NCBI RefSeq assembly: GCF_900176275.1
Contig: NZ_FWXD01000001.1
Location: 186,001 to 250,000, forward strand
Direction: 5' to 3'
Source: Andreprevotia lacus DSM 23236
GTDB lineage: Bacteria; Pseudomonadota; Gammaproteobacteria; Burkholderiales; Chitinibacteraceae
Length of the DNA: 64,000 nt
Shown: in pieces, positions 1 to 8,449 of the stretch
Layout of the letters: every line of letters starts with the position of its first letter
How positions within the stretch are numbered: the stretch's first letter is position 1
The notes under the pieces: model-generated
The model's database searches: none
What the model saw: the letters and a program-made list of their open reading frames with translations, nothing else
What the model was told of the DNA's origin: nothing
Translations under genes and position numbers: made by a program

Positions 1-380
1 GGCTTGTCGCGCGATTTGCTGAACACGCCCATGAAGCCGCCACCTGGCGCGGCGATATAGCTCCAGTCCTCGCCGGTGATCGGGTCTTTGTACGGGCGGC
101 GCAGATAGTGGCGCGGCGTGGGCGAGCGCGAATCCTGCACCAAGTCGTCGATGGACTTCGGGTACTGGCCGGGCATGGTTTTTTCTTCGTTGTAGCGCTT
201 GATGGCAATGCGGATTTCGTCGCCATAGCGCAGCAGCTCGGCCTCGCGCGCACGCTGGCTGCGCGTTTGCCACACGTCACCCACCTCGGCGAGATAGATG
301 GCCATCACCAGCACCATCATCAGCGCCCACAGGTAGGCAAAGCCGCCTTGCCGGCTAGTACGACTTGAACGGTTGCCCAT
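1..380 (-). CDS. pseudopilin-like protein, 3' end outside window
   Basis: Minus-strand frame starting with ATG at 380 and running off the left edge of the window. The visible N-terminus is basic (MGNRSSRTSRQGG), followed by a hydrophobic helix of about 20 residues (FAYLWALMMVLVMAIYL), then a hydrophilic helix and a motif YPKSIDDLVQD...YLRRPYKDPITGEDW. That last motif is the same layout as the GspG-type pseudopilin just upstream (YP-x-L-x2-L...LR-x-P-x-DPI). The consensus FTLIEL cleavage motif is degenerate here (G-FAYLW), so processing by prepilin peptidase is uncertain. It overlaps the stop of the preceding pseudopilin gene by 26 nt, indicating translational coupling at the end of the secretion operon. 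Likely a minor pseudopilin or an anchor-like protein of the same machine; the C-terminus cannot be judged. Confidence 0.7.
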   Translation of the reverse strand, partial: MGNRSSRTSRQGGFAYLWALMMVLVMAIYLAEVGDVWQTRSQRAREAELLRYGDEIRIAIKRYNEEKTMPGQYPKSIDDLVQDSRSPTPRHYLRRPYKDPITGEDWSYIAAPGGGFMGVFSKSRDK

Positions 381-735
381 CACTGCCGGTGCCATCGGCA
401 CCGCTCTTCACGTCGTATACACCCGCGCCGCCCTCGGGCGCGATGATCTGCCAGCTGTCGCGGCGGCTGGTGATCGGGTCCACCGGCACTTCGCGCAGGT
501 AGTGGCGCTCAACCAGTTCCTGCAGGTTGCCCGGGTAATGGCCGGTATCGGCATAGAACTTGTCCACCGCATCGCGCATGGCGACCAGATTGTGCTTGAG
601 CACGGTCTCGGCGGCGCGGTCGGTTTGCTGGAAATAACGCGGCACCACCAGCGTCAGCAGTGTGGCCATGATGGCCAGCACCACCAGCAGCTCGATCAGC
701 GTGAAGCCGCGTTTGCGATTCAACTTGCGGAGCAT
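355..735 (-). CDS. GspG-like type II secretion pseudopilin
   Basis: A 126-residue protein with a textbook class III signal: MLRKLNRKRG followed by FTLIELLVVLAIMATLLTLV, so prepilin peptidase would cut between Gly10 and Phe11 and N-methylate the Phe. After the alpha-1 stalk comes YPGNLQELVERHYL and a VPVDPIT motif typical of the GspG/pseudopilin globular domain. The C-terminal GADGTGSDGQPF stretch resembles the calcium loop of major pseudopilins. It would assemble in the inner-membrane/periplasm pseudopilus of the machine encoded upstream. The start ATG lies 3 nt after the stop of the upstream pseudopilin gene. It is one of four pseudopilin-like genes in the operon; which one is the major subunit is not certain, but the operon-leading gspG is the better candidate. 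Confidence 0.85.
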   Translation of the reverse strand: MLRKLNRKRGFTLIELLVVLAIMATLLTLVVPRYFQQTDRAAETVLKHNLVAMRDAVDKFYADTGHYPGNLQELVERHYLREVPVDPITSRRDSWQIIAPEGGAGVYDVKSGADGTGSDGQPFKSY

Positions 736-738
736 GGA

Positions 739-1224
739 TTACCACTTGCGATAGGGGGAGCCATTCAGGCCCACCCCGTTGGACAGCGAAAATACATCGT
801 ACACGTCGCGCCCTTCTTCGGGCGAGTCGGCCGAGCTGGCATAGCTGCGCAGGCCCCACGTTTCGGCATCGCTCTTGCTGGGGCAATCGCAGAACGGGTC
901 ACGCGGGATGCGGCGCAGGAAGTAAATCTTCTTGCCGGTGGGGTCTTTCAGGTCTTTCACGCCATCAACGAGCGTTTTGAGGTCGGGTGGGTAGCCGGTG
1001 TCTTCCAGTGATTTGTTGACCCGACCATCGTCGACCGCCTGCTTGTAGGCATCAATGCCACTGCGCATTTGCCACAGCGCCTGGCGCAATTGCTCTTCTC
1101 GCGTGCGCGTGGCCGCGATTTGCGACAGCGGCAAGGCAACCGACGCCAGCACGGCGAGGATGGTGAGGGTCACCATCAGCTCGATCAGCGTAAAGCCGTG
1201 CTGGCGCAAAGCCGGTTTCATCAA
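739..1224 (-). CDS. type II secretion pseudopilin with longer globular domain
   Basis: A 161-residue prepilin: MMKPALRQHG then FTLIELMVTLTILAVLASVA, giving a clear prepilin peptidase site after Gly10 and Glu at position +5 of the mature protein. The globular part has YPPDLKTLVDGVK, a YFLRRIPRDPF segment and two cysteines (FCDC) that could form a local bond in the periplasm. The C-terminus YDVFSLSNGVGLNGSPY resembles the calcium-loop ends of GspG-type proteins. The start codon overlaps the secretin stop by 4 nt (ATGA), so translation is coupled. Probably a minor pseudopilin that caps or primes the pseudopilus; it is longer than the usual GspG (about 140) but shorter than typical GspJ/K. Confidence 0.82.
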   Translation of the reverse strand: MMKPALRQHGFTLIELMVTLTILAVLASVALPLSQIAATRTREEQLRQALWQMRSGIDAYKQAVDDGRVNKSLEDTGYPPDLKTLVDGVKDLKDPTGKKIYFLRRIPRDPFCDCPSKSDAETWGLRSYASSADSPEEGRDVYDVFSLSNGVGLNGSPYRKW

Positions 1225-3194
1225 CGGCGGCCCATGCTCGAGCCGCGCGGCTGTTCGGCGGGTTGGGGTACCGGCTGCTCTACCACGACCGGCGCTGGTA
1301 CTGGTGCGGGAACCGGTACCGGTGCGGCGGGTGCACCGTTGCCGTTGCTGTTGATGTTCATTGTCGATGCGTCGCGCAGGCGCAGCGGCTCGGTGGTCAG
1401 CAGACCATCGGTACCACTGTTGAAGTTGGTGACGTAGCCAGCCGGTGTCGGCAGGCTGCGTACGATGTGTGGCGTGATCAACAGCACCAATTCGGTACGC
1501 TTGGTTTCTGTTTGCTTGGAGCCAAACAGGCGATTGAGCAGCGGAATGTCGCCAAAACCGGGCAATGAATTGCCCGACGAGGTCTCGGTGCGGCTCAAGA
1601 GGCCGGCCAGCACCTGCGTTTCGCCATCGCGCACCGACATATTCGTTTCGGCGCGACGCGTGCCGATGGTGTATACGACCGAGCCCTGTTTGGTTTCGCT
1701 CTTGTCGGTGATGTTGGACACTTCCATGGTCAGCTTGACCGAGATGTCCGAATCCTGCGTCACCAACGGTTCGACATTCAAGGTCAGGCCAACGTCCTGA
1801 TAGGCGACCGACTCGGTGGTCACACCGTTCGATACCGTCGAGGTCACCACCGGTACGCGGTCACCAATCAGTATCTTGGCCTTGTCGCGGTTTTTCACGC
1901 GGATCTTGGGGTTGGCCAGTACGTTGGTATTGCCCTTCTGCTGCAGGAAGTTGGCCGTTGCCGTCGGGTCACCCAGGTTGACCAGCACATTCTTGCGGTT
2001 GATTGCGCTCAGCGCATCCATGGTGATCTGGCCCGGCGTAAAGGTGCCGGAGGTGCCCGCGATAATGACGCCGTTGGAGGTGGTGGTGGACGGAGTGCTG
2101 CCGGTATAACCGCCCACACTGGCGCTGATGGCGCCCGGATACTTGATGCCCAGGTTCAGCAGGTCGGAGCTGGATACATCCAGCACCTGCACATCAAGCA
2201 CCACCTCGGACTGCGGCAAATCCTGTGCGGCAATCAGGCGCTCGGCCACGGCAATGGCATCGGGTGTATCGCGCATCACGATCATGCTCAGGCGCTCGTC
2301 GATGTAGACGTCGCGTGTTTTCACCATCTGCTTCAACATGGCCAGTACCTGCTTGGGGTCGGCGTTGTTGAGGTAGAAGGTACGCATCACCAGATCCTTG
2401 TAGTCGCGGTCCTTGTCGGGGCGCTTCGGGTAGATCAGGATGGTGTTGTCGTTGAGGATTTTCTTGTCGAGCTGATTGGTGGTCAGCAAGAGGTTGATCA
2501 CGTCCTCGACGGTCGTATCGCGCGCATAGATGGTGGTGCGCAGGGTCGATGGCACATCGCGGTCGAAAATGAAGTTGACCTTGCCGATGCGCGAAATGAT
2601 GTCGAATACGCTGAAAATCGGCTGATCGCGGAACTGCAGCGAAATCGGGCTCTTCAGCGCCTGCGCCAGTGCCGGTTTCAGGCTGGTTTCGCGCGCCTTG
2701 CGCGATTCCAGCTCGGTCTTGAGCTGCAGAGCGCCCAGCGAGCGCGGGTTGTCACCCAGCACCTGCTGGGTGATTTCCAGTGCTTCGTCCGGGCGGGTGT
2801 CCTTGATCGAGCGGGCGTACTTGATCTTGGAGTCGAGCACGATGCCAGCCTCGATCAGCTTGAGGCCTTCCTTGGCGCGCTGATTGTTTGCGTCGTAGCT
2901 GAGGATTTGCTGGTAGTTTACCAGCGCCTTGGCCAGTCCCTCGGGCGTGCCCGAGTTGCGACCATCGTCGGCCTCTTTTTGCAGCTTGCCGATGTATTCA
3001 TCGCGCTGGCGTTCATAGGTGGCGCGCAGCGGGATGTCGTCCGGATCTTTCTTCAGCGCGTCCTGCAGCGTGTTCAGGCCTTGCGGCGCGCTGCCCTGCT
3101 GGATCTGGTCGATGGCGGTATTGCGTGCACGTTCGGACGCACAGCCGCTGAGGATACCCGCGGCGATCAAGGTCATGGTCAACGCACGTTTCAC
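1221..3194 (-). CDS. outer-membrane secretin lipoprotein (GspD/PilQ-like)
   Basis: A 657-residue secretin that would form the outer-membrane gate of the secretion/pilus machine. The N-terminus is a lipoprotein signal with lipobox LSGC (Cys18). Residues about 30-170 are helical and TPR-like, which is not found in canonical GspD. A short secretin/TonB (STN)-type N-domain follows (residues about 180-260, FRDQPIFSVFDIISRIGKVN), then an N1-like domain and the C-terminal secretin beta-barrel, with the conserved VAYQDVGLTLNVEPLV and the signature LPGFGDIPLLNRLFG...ELVLLITPHIV. A proline/valine-rich tail follows the barrel and may contact peptidoglycan or a pilotin. The start is GTG, overlapping the stop of the upstream PilP-like gene by 4 nt; an ATG six codons in is possible, but that would shorten the signal peptide. 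The TPR plus STN layout is closer to MshL/PilQ-type secretins than to GspD. Confidence 0.88.
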   Translation of the reverse strand: MKRALTMTLIAAGILSGCASERARNTAIDQIQQGSAPQGLNTLQDALKKDPDDIPLRATYERQRDEYIGKLQKEADDGRNSGTPEGLAKALVNYQQILSYDANNQRAKEGLKLIEAGIVLDSKIKYARSIKDTRPDEALEITQQVLGDNPRSLGALQLKTELESRKARETSLKPALAQALKSPISLQFRDQPIFSVFDIISRIGKVNFIFDRDVPSTLRTTIYARDTTVEDVINLLLTTNQLDKKILNDNTILIYPKRPDKDRDYKDLVMRTFYLNNADPKQVLAMLKQMVKTRDVYIDERLSMIVMRDTPDAIAVAERLIAAQDLPQSEVVLDVQVLDVSSSDLLNLGIKYPGAISASVGGYTGSTPSTTTSNGVIIAGTSGTFTPGQITMDALSAINRKNVLVNLGDPTATANFLQQKGNTNVLANPKIRVKNRDKAKILIGDRVPVVTSTVSNGVTTESVAYQDVGLTLNVEPLVTQDSDISVKLTMEVSNITDKSETKQGSVVYTIGTRRAETNMSVRDGETQVLAGLLSRTETSSGNSLPGFGDIPLLNRLFGSKQTETKRTELVLLITPHIVRSLPTPAGYVTNFNSGTDGLLTTEPLRLRDASTMNINSNGNGAPAAPVPVPAPVPAPVVVEQPVPQPAEQPRGSSMGRR

Positions 3195-3754
3195 GGCGTT
3201 CCTCCTATCGGCAGCACCTGCTGCTGATTCAATGGCAGATAAGTAAACACGATTTGCTGGCGCGAAATCTGGTCGACGCGATAGGCGCCGAGCACGGTTT
3301 CACCCAGTCGTACGCGACCCAGCGCGTCGCACTGGGTGCAAATCACATATTGCTGGCCGGCTGCCTCGACAACGAACTGGTCGGCACCGTTGTTGTGCCA
3401 TGTGGCTACGATGCTGAATGGCAGCGGCGGGGCAACCGGCACTGGCGTGGGCGGCGGCGGCCCGGGTGTGGGTGTCGGCGGCGGAGTGGGCGCCCAGGTC
3501 TGTTTCGGGAACAGGTTGGTTACGCCGCTGGCGTTGCTGGCGCCAGAGGCAGCCGGCTTGTTGGCGGCAACCGCGCTGGCCGACGATGCCTGTGGCGCCG
3601 ATGCGCTGACAGCCTGCGAGGCTGCGGCAACGCGGCCGCTGCTGCGGGCGTGGGTATCCAGTTCCGGGTCTTCGGTATTGCGGCCCTGCCACCAGGTGTA
3701 GCCGACAGCAGCCAGAGTCAGGCCCAGCACGATTTGCAAAGGACGGGACAGCAT
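3191..3754 (-). CDS. PilP/GspC-like periplasmic linker protein
   Basis: A 187-residue protein with one N-terminal membrane helix (LQIVLGLTLAAVGYTW), then a low-complexity Ala/Ser stretch and a proline/threonine-rich linker (TPPPTPTPGPPPPTPVPV), then a small beta-rich domain of about 75 residues (FSIVATWHNNGADQFVVE...). By position and layout it should be the inner-membrane protein that reaches across the periplasm to the secretin, as PilP and GspC homology-region domains do. Its start overlaps the PilO-like stop by one base (TAATG) and its stop overlaps the secretin start by 4 nt, so stoichiometry with its partners is probably set by coupling. Two cysteines (VICTQCD) lie in the globular domain. 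Sequence alone does not decide between GspC and PilP ancestry. Confidence 0.6.
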   Translation of the reverse strand: MLSRPLQIVLGLTLAAVGYTWWQGRNTEDPELDTHARSSGRVAAASQAVSASAPQASSASAVAANKPAASGASNASGVTNLFPKQTWAPTPPPTPTPGPPPPTPVPVAPPLPFSIVATWHNNGADQFVVEAAGQQYVICTQCDALGRVRLGETVLGAYRVDQISRQQIVFTYLPLNQQQVLPIGGTP

Positions 3755-4281
3755 TACGGTGTCTCCGTCAGGTAGCTGATCTGCATTTGTGCGGTCAGTT
3801 GTTCGTCGGCAATCTGCGCACGGCTGACTGAGAAGGTTTCGATGCGCACGCCGGGAATTTTTTCCAGGTCGGTCATGAATTGGCGGAATGCGTCATAGGT
3901 CCCGGTAGCAGGAAACTGCACGCCATAACGCATCAGGTGGTTGTCGCCTTCGGCATTCGACTTGTAGTCGGTCTGCAACATCACCACCTTGTCCTTGGTG
4001 GCCAGCTCGGCCAGCTCGCGCAAGAATTGCGTCAGCGTGTCGGCGCGGCGGATCGGGGTCAGTGCGGCAATGCTGGATGCATCGCTGGCTACCGGTTTGT
4101 TCAGGCGACGTTGCTCTTCGGTCGCGCTTTGCTCACGGCTTTGCAGGTCGCGCTCTACCGGCTTGATTTTCTGCTGGTAGCTCATTGCCGCAATGCCCAG
4201 CAGCACCACGCCGGCAAGACCCAGAATGCCGGTATAGCGCGGCCATTGCCGCAGTGCCCATGCTAATTGTTCTTGTTTCAT
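3754..4281 (-). CDS. PilO/GspM-like inner-membrane assembly protein
   Basis: A 175-residue bitopic protein: short cytoplasmic N-terminus, one membrane helix (residues about 17-34, YTGILGLAGVVLLGIAAM), a coiled-coil segment (IKPVERDLQSREQSATEEQRRLN), then a ferredoxin-like periplasmic domain ending in VRIETFSVSRAQ and QMQISYLTE. This is the fold order of PilO and GspM, which form the inner-membrane alignment platform with PilN/PilM or GspL. ATGA overlaps with the PilN-like gene upstream and TAATG with the PilP-like gene downstream indicate tight coupling. The assignment rests mainly on topology and gene order. Confidence 0.62.
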   Translation of the reverse strand: MKQEQLAWALRQWPRYTGILGLAGVVLLGIAAMSYQQKIKPVERDLQSREQSATEEQRRLNKPVASDASSIAALTPIRRADTLTQFLRELAELATKDKVVMLQTDYKSNAEGDNHLMRYGVQFPATGTYDAFRQFMTDLEKIPGVRIETFSVSRAQIADEQLTAQMQISYLTETP

Positions 4282-4832
4282 GGCTGGCTTGCCTTGATCT
4301 TGGCCGGCACTGCTTCCTTGCGCAGCTGGACTTCCACGCTGGCCTGCGTGGGCTTGAATGGATCGGCCACCTTGGTCTGTTGGCGGGCCAGCACCACGCG
4401 TGTCACGCCGGTCTGATGGCTGATGCGGTCATACCAGTTCAATAGCTGCGGCGCGGAACGCGTTTCGATATCCATCTTGATGGTGGCATCAGCCGGGCTG
4501 ACATCCAGTCGCAAAATGGCCATGTCGCTGTCCCAGCTGCTTTCCAGTATCTGCAGTGCCGGTAGTGCGCTGCGTTGTTGCGCTCGGCGGATGGAGCCGA
4601 CCTTTTCGTTGACCGGCGTTTCCTTCTGCGCGGCTTGTGCCTTGGCGGCAATCTGCTGCTTTTTCAGTTTGACGCTGGCTTCCAGGGTTTCGACCTGGCT
4701 GCGGCTTTGCTCCAGAATGTCCTGTTGTGTGCTGACCCACAGCAGTGCCACCACGCCGAGCGTAACCAGCAGCAGACCGATCCACGGGGTGGGTTTGTGG
4801 ACGCGATGAAAATCGAGATAAAGCGGACTCAT
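4278..4832 (-). CDS. PilN-like inner-membrane assembly protein
   Basis: I place the start at ATG 4832 (MSPLYLDFHRVHKPTPW), which overlaps the TGA of the upstream PilM-like gene; a longer in-frame extension upstream would sit entirely inside that gene. The 184-residue product has a short cytoplasmic tail, like the PilM-binding tail of PilN, then one membrane helix (residues about 18-34), a coiled coil (DILEQSRSQVETLEASVKLKKQQI) and a small periplasmic domain ending TRVVLARQQTKV...ASVEVQLRKE. In type IV pilus systems PilN binds PilM in the cytoplasm and PilO in the periplasm, and this gene sits exactly between those two counterparts. It could equally be called the membrane/periplasmic half of a split GspL. 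Confidence 0.62.
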   Translation of the reverse strand: MSPLYLDFHRVHKPTPWIGLLLVTLGVVALLWVSTQQDILEQSRSQVETLEASVKLKKQQIAAKAQAAQKETPVNEKVGSIRRAQQRSALPALQILESSWDSDMAILRLDVSPADATIKMDIETRSAPQLLNWYDRISHQTGVTRVVLARQQTKVADPFKPTQASVEVQLRKEAVPAKIKASQP

Positions 4833-5620
4833 GCGTTCGCCTCCCGCGCGGTGAACAGCGGGTGCACCGGGCCCAGCCATTGCAGGTCGAAGTCGGCCAG
4901 CTCCATGCGCGCAAAGCGCGGCTCGCTGGCGACCACGTAAACTTGCTCGGGCAGGAAATCGCTGGTCATCATGGCGGCATCGCGAATCAGCGCTGCCACC
5001 GCTTCGCCACGGCGCAATGCTTCGGGCGGCAGGGGCAGGGTGACCACGCCACGCCAGGCGTGCTGGCGCCAGAAGGCGCACACAGCTTGCTCGCCATCAA
5101 TCAGCAGCAGGGTGAATTCGCGTTGTTTCAGTGCGCCCTTGTGGCGGTTGATGGCAGTGGTCAGCATGGGCTCGACCTGAGTGAGCCTGAGCTTTTGCCC
5201 GCGCGCCAGCTCGACCATGGTCTGGTACAGCCCTTGTTCGATGGCTGCGGCCAGACGGGGTTTGCCCCAGCCGCCTTCGGCCACGCGCACGCGCCAGGTT
5301 TCGGTGCCGACGCCGTATTGCTGGCTCATGGCCACCTTGGCATAGTTTTCCCAGTCTGCCGGGCGCTTGAGCTTGTCCTGCCACGGAATGATGGCGTAAC
5401 GCACCCACGGTGCGCCCAGCTGCAGCGCCAGCGTATCCATGCGCAGGCTGCCGCGCGGTGCTTCGACCAGCAGTTGCTGCAGGCGCAGCACGGCGGTGTC
5501 GGCTGCGGCGTCGACCGGGGCTTGTGTCAGCGTGGGCACGCCCTGTCTCAGCCCGCTGCTGGCGAGCTGGACATGGCCAAGGCACAGCCAGGCTTGATGT
5601 TTAATCCACAAACGTGACAC
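4829..5620 (-). CDS. PilM/cytoplasmic-GspL-like protein
   Basis: A 263-residue soluble protein with no signal or membrane helix. It starts with GTG at 5620, 20 nt inside the end of gspE, and ends in an ATGA overlap with the PilN-like gene. Stretches such as LALQLGAPWVRYAIIPWQD, RLAAAIEQGLYQTMVELAR and FTLLLIDGEQAVCAFW look like the split beta-strands of the actin-like fold found in PilM and the cytoplasmic part of GspL, but I see no confident nucleotide-binding motif. By context it would couple the ATPase GspE to the PilN/PilO-like platform on the inner face of the membrane. The family assignment is inference from position and fold impression. Confidence 0.5.
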   Translation of the reverse strand: MSRLWIKHQAWLCLGHVQLASSGLRQGVPTLTQAPVDAAADTAVLRLQQLLVEAPRGSLRMDTLALQLGAPWVRYAIIPWQDKLKRPADWENYAKVAMSQQYGVGTETWRVRVAEGGWGKPRLAAAIEQGLYQTMVELARGQKLRLTQVEPMLTTAINRHKGALKQREFTLLLIDGEQAVCAFWRQHAWRGVVTLPLPPEALRRGEAVAALIRDAAMMTSDFLPEQVYVVASEPRFARMELADFDLQWLGPVHPLFTAREANA

Positions 5621-7256
5621 GGTTGATTTCCTGTAGCGTGGTCTCGCCGCGGGCGACCGACATCAAGGCCATCTGGCGCATGTTCTGGAAGCCGTGCTGT
5701 GCGGCCAGTTGCTTCACTTCCACCGCCGGGGCACGCCCGGCAATGGCTTGTTTGAGTGCATCGTTCAGGCGCAGCACCTCGGCAATGGCCTTGCGGCCCA
5801 GATAGCCTGTATCGCGACAATGGCTGCAGCCGGTGCCCTTGCGGAAGCGCCAGGTGGCCACCTGATTGCGCGTCAGGCCGGATTGGGCCAGCAGGTCCAG
5901 ATCGGGCTGGTCATCGGTGATGCAGTGCGGGCAGATCTTGCGGATCAGCCGTTGCGCCACCACGCCGATCAGTGCATCGACAAAGCTGTTGGGTTCGACG
6001 CCCATGTGCATGAAACGGTCGAGCACCGAGAACGCGTTGTTCGCGTGCACCGAGGTCAATACCAGGTGACCTGTGAGCGCCGCTTGTACCGCGATATTGG
6101 CGGTTTCGCCGTCACGGATTTCACCGACCAGAATCTTGTCCGGGTCGTGACGCAGCACCGAGCGCAGGCCGCGTGCAAAGGTCAGGCCCTTCTTGTCGTT
6201 GACCGGAATCTGCAATACGCCGGGCAACTGGTATTCAACCGGGTCTTCAATGGTGATGATTTTTTCATCGCCGGTATTGATTTCGGACAGCGTGGCGTAC
6301 AGCGTGGTCGACTTGCCCGAGCCGGTCGGGCCGGTCACCAGCAGCAGGCCGTAGGGCTCGGTGGCCAGCGAACGGATTGCAGCCATGGTGATTTCCTCGT
6401 GGCCGAGGATATCGAGCTTGAGCTGCTTGAAGGCGTCGCCGCCGTTCTGCTTGTCCAGAATCCGCAGTACCGCATCCTCGCCGTAGATGGACGGCATGAT
6501 GGACACGCGGAAGTCCACGTCGCGGCCATTCATCATCACCTTGAAGCGGCCGTCCTGCGGCACGCGACGCTCGGAAATATCCAGCTCGGCCAAGACCTTG
6601 ATGCGCGACACTACTTGTTCGGCTGTCTCGGTACCATTGGCGCCGCCGGCATGCAGCAGCACGCCGTCAATCCGGTATTTGATGGTCAGCCCGGCTGGCG
6701 TGCTTTCCATGTGGATGTCCGACGCCTTGGATTTCAGGCCGTCATACAGCGTCGAATTGACCAGCTTGACCACCGGGTTGGTGTCGCGCGCCAGCGTGGC
6801 GAGCGAGATTTCCGGCACGGATTCGGTGCTGGCTTCGTTATCGCCGATGGCCAGTTGATCCATCGCGCGATGCGAGGTCTCGAACTGGTTCAGGTAATCG
6901 TCGAGGTCTTCAAAGTGGGCAAATGCGGTGCGGTAGCTGCTGCTGATGCGCTGCTGCGCCCAGTTGCGCGTGACGGCATCGAACGGGTCGGACAGCACCA
7001 GATAGCGCTGCCCCATGGCGTCGTCGGCCAGCACACAGGCGCGCGATACCGCTTCGGCGTAGGGCAGCAGGTCGTGGCGCGGAAACAGCAGCGACAATTC
7101 TTCGCGCGTAAAGGCGTCCAGGCCGAGGAATTGCGATACATCCTCGCAATAACCTTCCTTGGACAGCCCCAGCGTCTGTTGCACCAAGAGCGGCAGCGAC
7201 GTTTCGCCGGCATGCGCGCGCAGGTGCTGAATAAGATCAAGCGTGAGCTCGCTCAT
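5601..7256 (-). CDS. gspE: GspE/PilB-type assembly ATPase
   Basis: A 551-residue cytoplasmic hexameric ATPase that would drive pseudopilus assembly. An N-terminal GspE/PilB N-domain (residues about 1-110) precedes the catalytic core with Walker A GPTGSGKST (about 308-316), an Asp box (ITIEDPVEYQ) and a Walker B region (ILVGEIRDGETA) followed by the His box (TGHLVLTSVHANNA). The C-terminal C4 zinc module (CPHC, then CSHC about 35 residues later) and GRKAIAEVL are typical of GspE and PilB rather than retraction ATPases. It overlaps gspF by 4 nt upstream and the PilM-like gene by 20 nt downstream. It is the only motor ATPase in the visible operon and no retraction ATPase follows, which favours secretion over a twitching pilus. 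Confidence 0.92.
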   Translation of the reverse strand: MSELTLDLIQHLRAHAGETSLPLLVQQTLGLSKEGYCEDVSQFLGLDAFTREELSLLFPRHDLLPYAEAVSRACVLADDAMGQRYLVLSDPFDAVTRNWAQQRISSSYRTAFAHFEDLDDYLNQFETSHRAMDQLAIGDNEASTESVPEISLATLARDTNPVVKLVNSTLYDGLKSKASDIHMESTPAGLTIKYRIDGVLLHAGGANGTETAEQVVSRIKVLAELDISERRVPQDGRFKVMMNGRDVDFRVSIMPSIYGEDAVLRILDKQNGGDAFKQLKLDILGHEEITMAAIRSLATEPYGLLLVTGPTGSGKSTTLYATLSEINTGDEKIITIEDPVEYQLPGVLQIPVNDKKGLTFARGLRSVLRHDPDKILVGEIRDGETANIAVQAALTGHLVLTSVHANNAFSVLDRFMHMGVEPNSFVDALIGVVAQRLIRKICPHCITDDQPDLDLLAQSGLTRNQVATWRFRKGTGCSHCRDTGYLGRKAIAEVLRLNDALKQAIAGRAPAVEVKQLAAQHGFQNMRQMALMSVARGETTLQEINRVTFVD

Positions 7257-8428
7257 TGCATACTCCCGGCGAGTTCAAAAATAGGCATGTAGAGCAGGAA
7301 CACGATGCCGCCGATCAGCACGCCGATGAACAGCATCAGCACCGGTTCGAACAGGCGCGTGAACATGTCGATGGCGCGGTCGAGTTCTTCGTCGCAAAAC
7401 TGCGCCGAGCGCTCGCACATCGTGGCCAGCTCGCCGCTCTGCTCGCCCACGCGCAGCAGTCGTTCGGCCACTGGCGTGGTCAGTCCGTAGCGCGGCAGGG
7501 TGCTGGAAACGCCCTGGCCCGATTTGATGTCGACGATGGCCTGCGCCAGTGCCAGCCGCATGGTGGACGGCAGCAGCTGCGCGGCTAGCTCCATGGCGGC
7601 CACGATGGACAGGCCGCCTGCGAGCAGCAGGCCGACGGTGCGGTAAAAGCGCGTCAGCGAGAACAGTGTGCGATAGGTTTCCATCTTGGGCAGGCGCCAG
7701 AACCACTCTGCTAGCGATGATTTGACCGCCTGGGTGCGCAGCAGCATTACGGTCACGGCAATCGCGCCGATGATGGCGGCAAACAAAAACTGCCCGTTGG
7801 CGTGCACCAGTTCGCCCCACCACAGCATCATTTCTGCCGCTGGCGGCAGGTTTTTCATGCTGGCGTAAATCTGGCTGAATTTCGGAATCACATAGAACAG
7901 CAGGAACAGCATGATGCCGCCACCGATGGTGATGATGACCATCGGATAGACCAGTGCCGACCAGATTTTCTTTTTGACCGATGCCAGTCGCGATTCGTAG
8001 TGGTGATAACGCTTGAGCGCCTCGGCAAGGTGGCCGGTCTTTTCGGCCGAGCCCACCGTAGCGATATACAGTGGCGGAAAATGTTCCGGCATCTGGCCGA
8101 GCACGCGCGACAAGGTCAGGCCCTGATACAGGCCCTCGATCAGGCGGGTCAGCACCACACTGTTGCCGTCCTGGCCGCTTTTCTCGCGCAGCGTTTCAAT
8201 GGCTTCGACCAGCGTCAGCCCGGCCTCAAGCAGCGCGATCAGCTCCTGCGTGAACAGCGACAGGCCGAACACGTTTTTCTTGCCGAACGAGAACTTGGCC
8301 TGAGCCTGTGCGGAGACGAGCTTGGCGCCTTGAGCGGCAAGCCGCTCGCGCAGCTCGTCCTCGCTGCCGGCATCCAGCTCCATCTCCTGCAGGCGGCCGG
8401 CCTGCAGTGCGGTGACCTTGTAGCGCAT
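7253..8428 (-). CDS. gspF: GspF/PilC inner-membrane platform protein
   Basis: A 391-residue polytopic membrane protein with the duplicated T2SSF domain: first half with LFTQELIALLEAGLTLVEAI and a YPMVIITIGGGIMLFLLFYV membrane helix, second half with FYRTVGLLLAGGLSIVAAMELA and a terminal helix pair PVLMLFIGVLIGGIVFLLYMPIF. An N-terminal GspF-N stretch (MRYKVTALQAGRLQEMELDAGSEDELRERL) is present. It is the membrane turntable turned by GspE. It lies 21 nt after gspG and its stop overlaps the gspE start (ATGA). Length agrees with the family (about 400). Confidence 0.92.
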   Translation of the reverse strand: MRYKVTALQAGRLQEMELDAGSEDELRERLAAQGAKLVSAQAQAKFSFGKKNVFGLSLFTQELIALLEAGLTLVEAIETLREKSGQDGNSVVLTRLIEGLYQGLTLSRVLGQMPEHFPPLYIATVGSAEKTGHLAEALKRYHHYESRLASVKKKIWSALVYPMVIITIGGGIMLFLLFYVIPKFSQIYASMKNLPPAAEMMLWWGELVHANGQFLFAAIIGAIAVTVMLLRTQAVKSSLAEWFWRLPKMETYRTLFSLTRFYRTVGLLLAGGLSIVAAMELAAQLLPSTMRLALAQAIVDIKSGQGVSSTLPRYGLTTPVAERLLRVGEQSGELATMCERSAQFCDEELDRAIDMFTRLFEPVLMLFIGVLIGGIVFLLYMPIFELAGSMQ

Positions 8429-8449
8429 GGTGCGCGGAACCGTCGGCGA

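Noticed and set aside
5694-7292. 532-codon plus-strand frame opposite gspE
   Set aside because: gspE has all ATPase motifs; the antisense product is His/Gln-rich without motifs.
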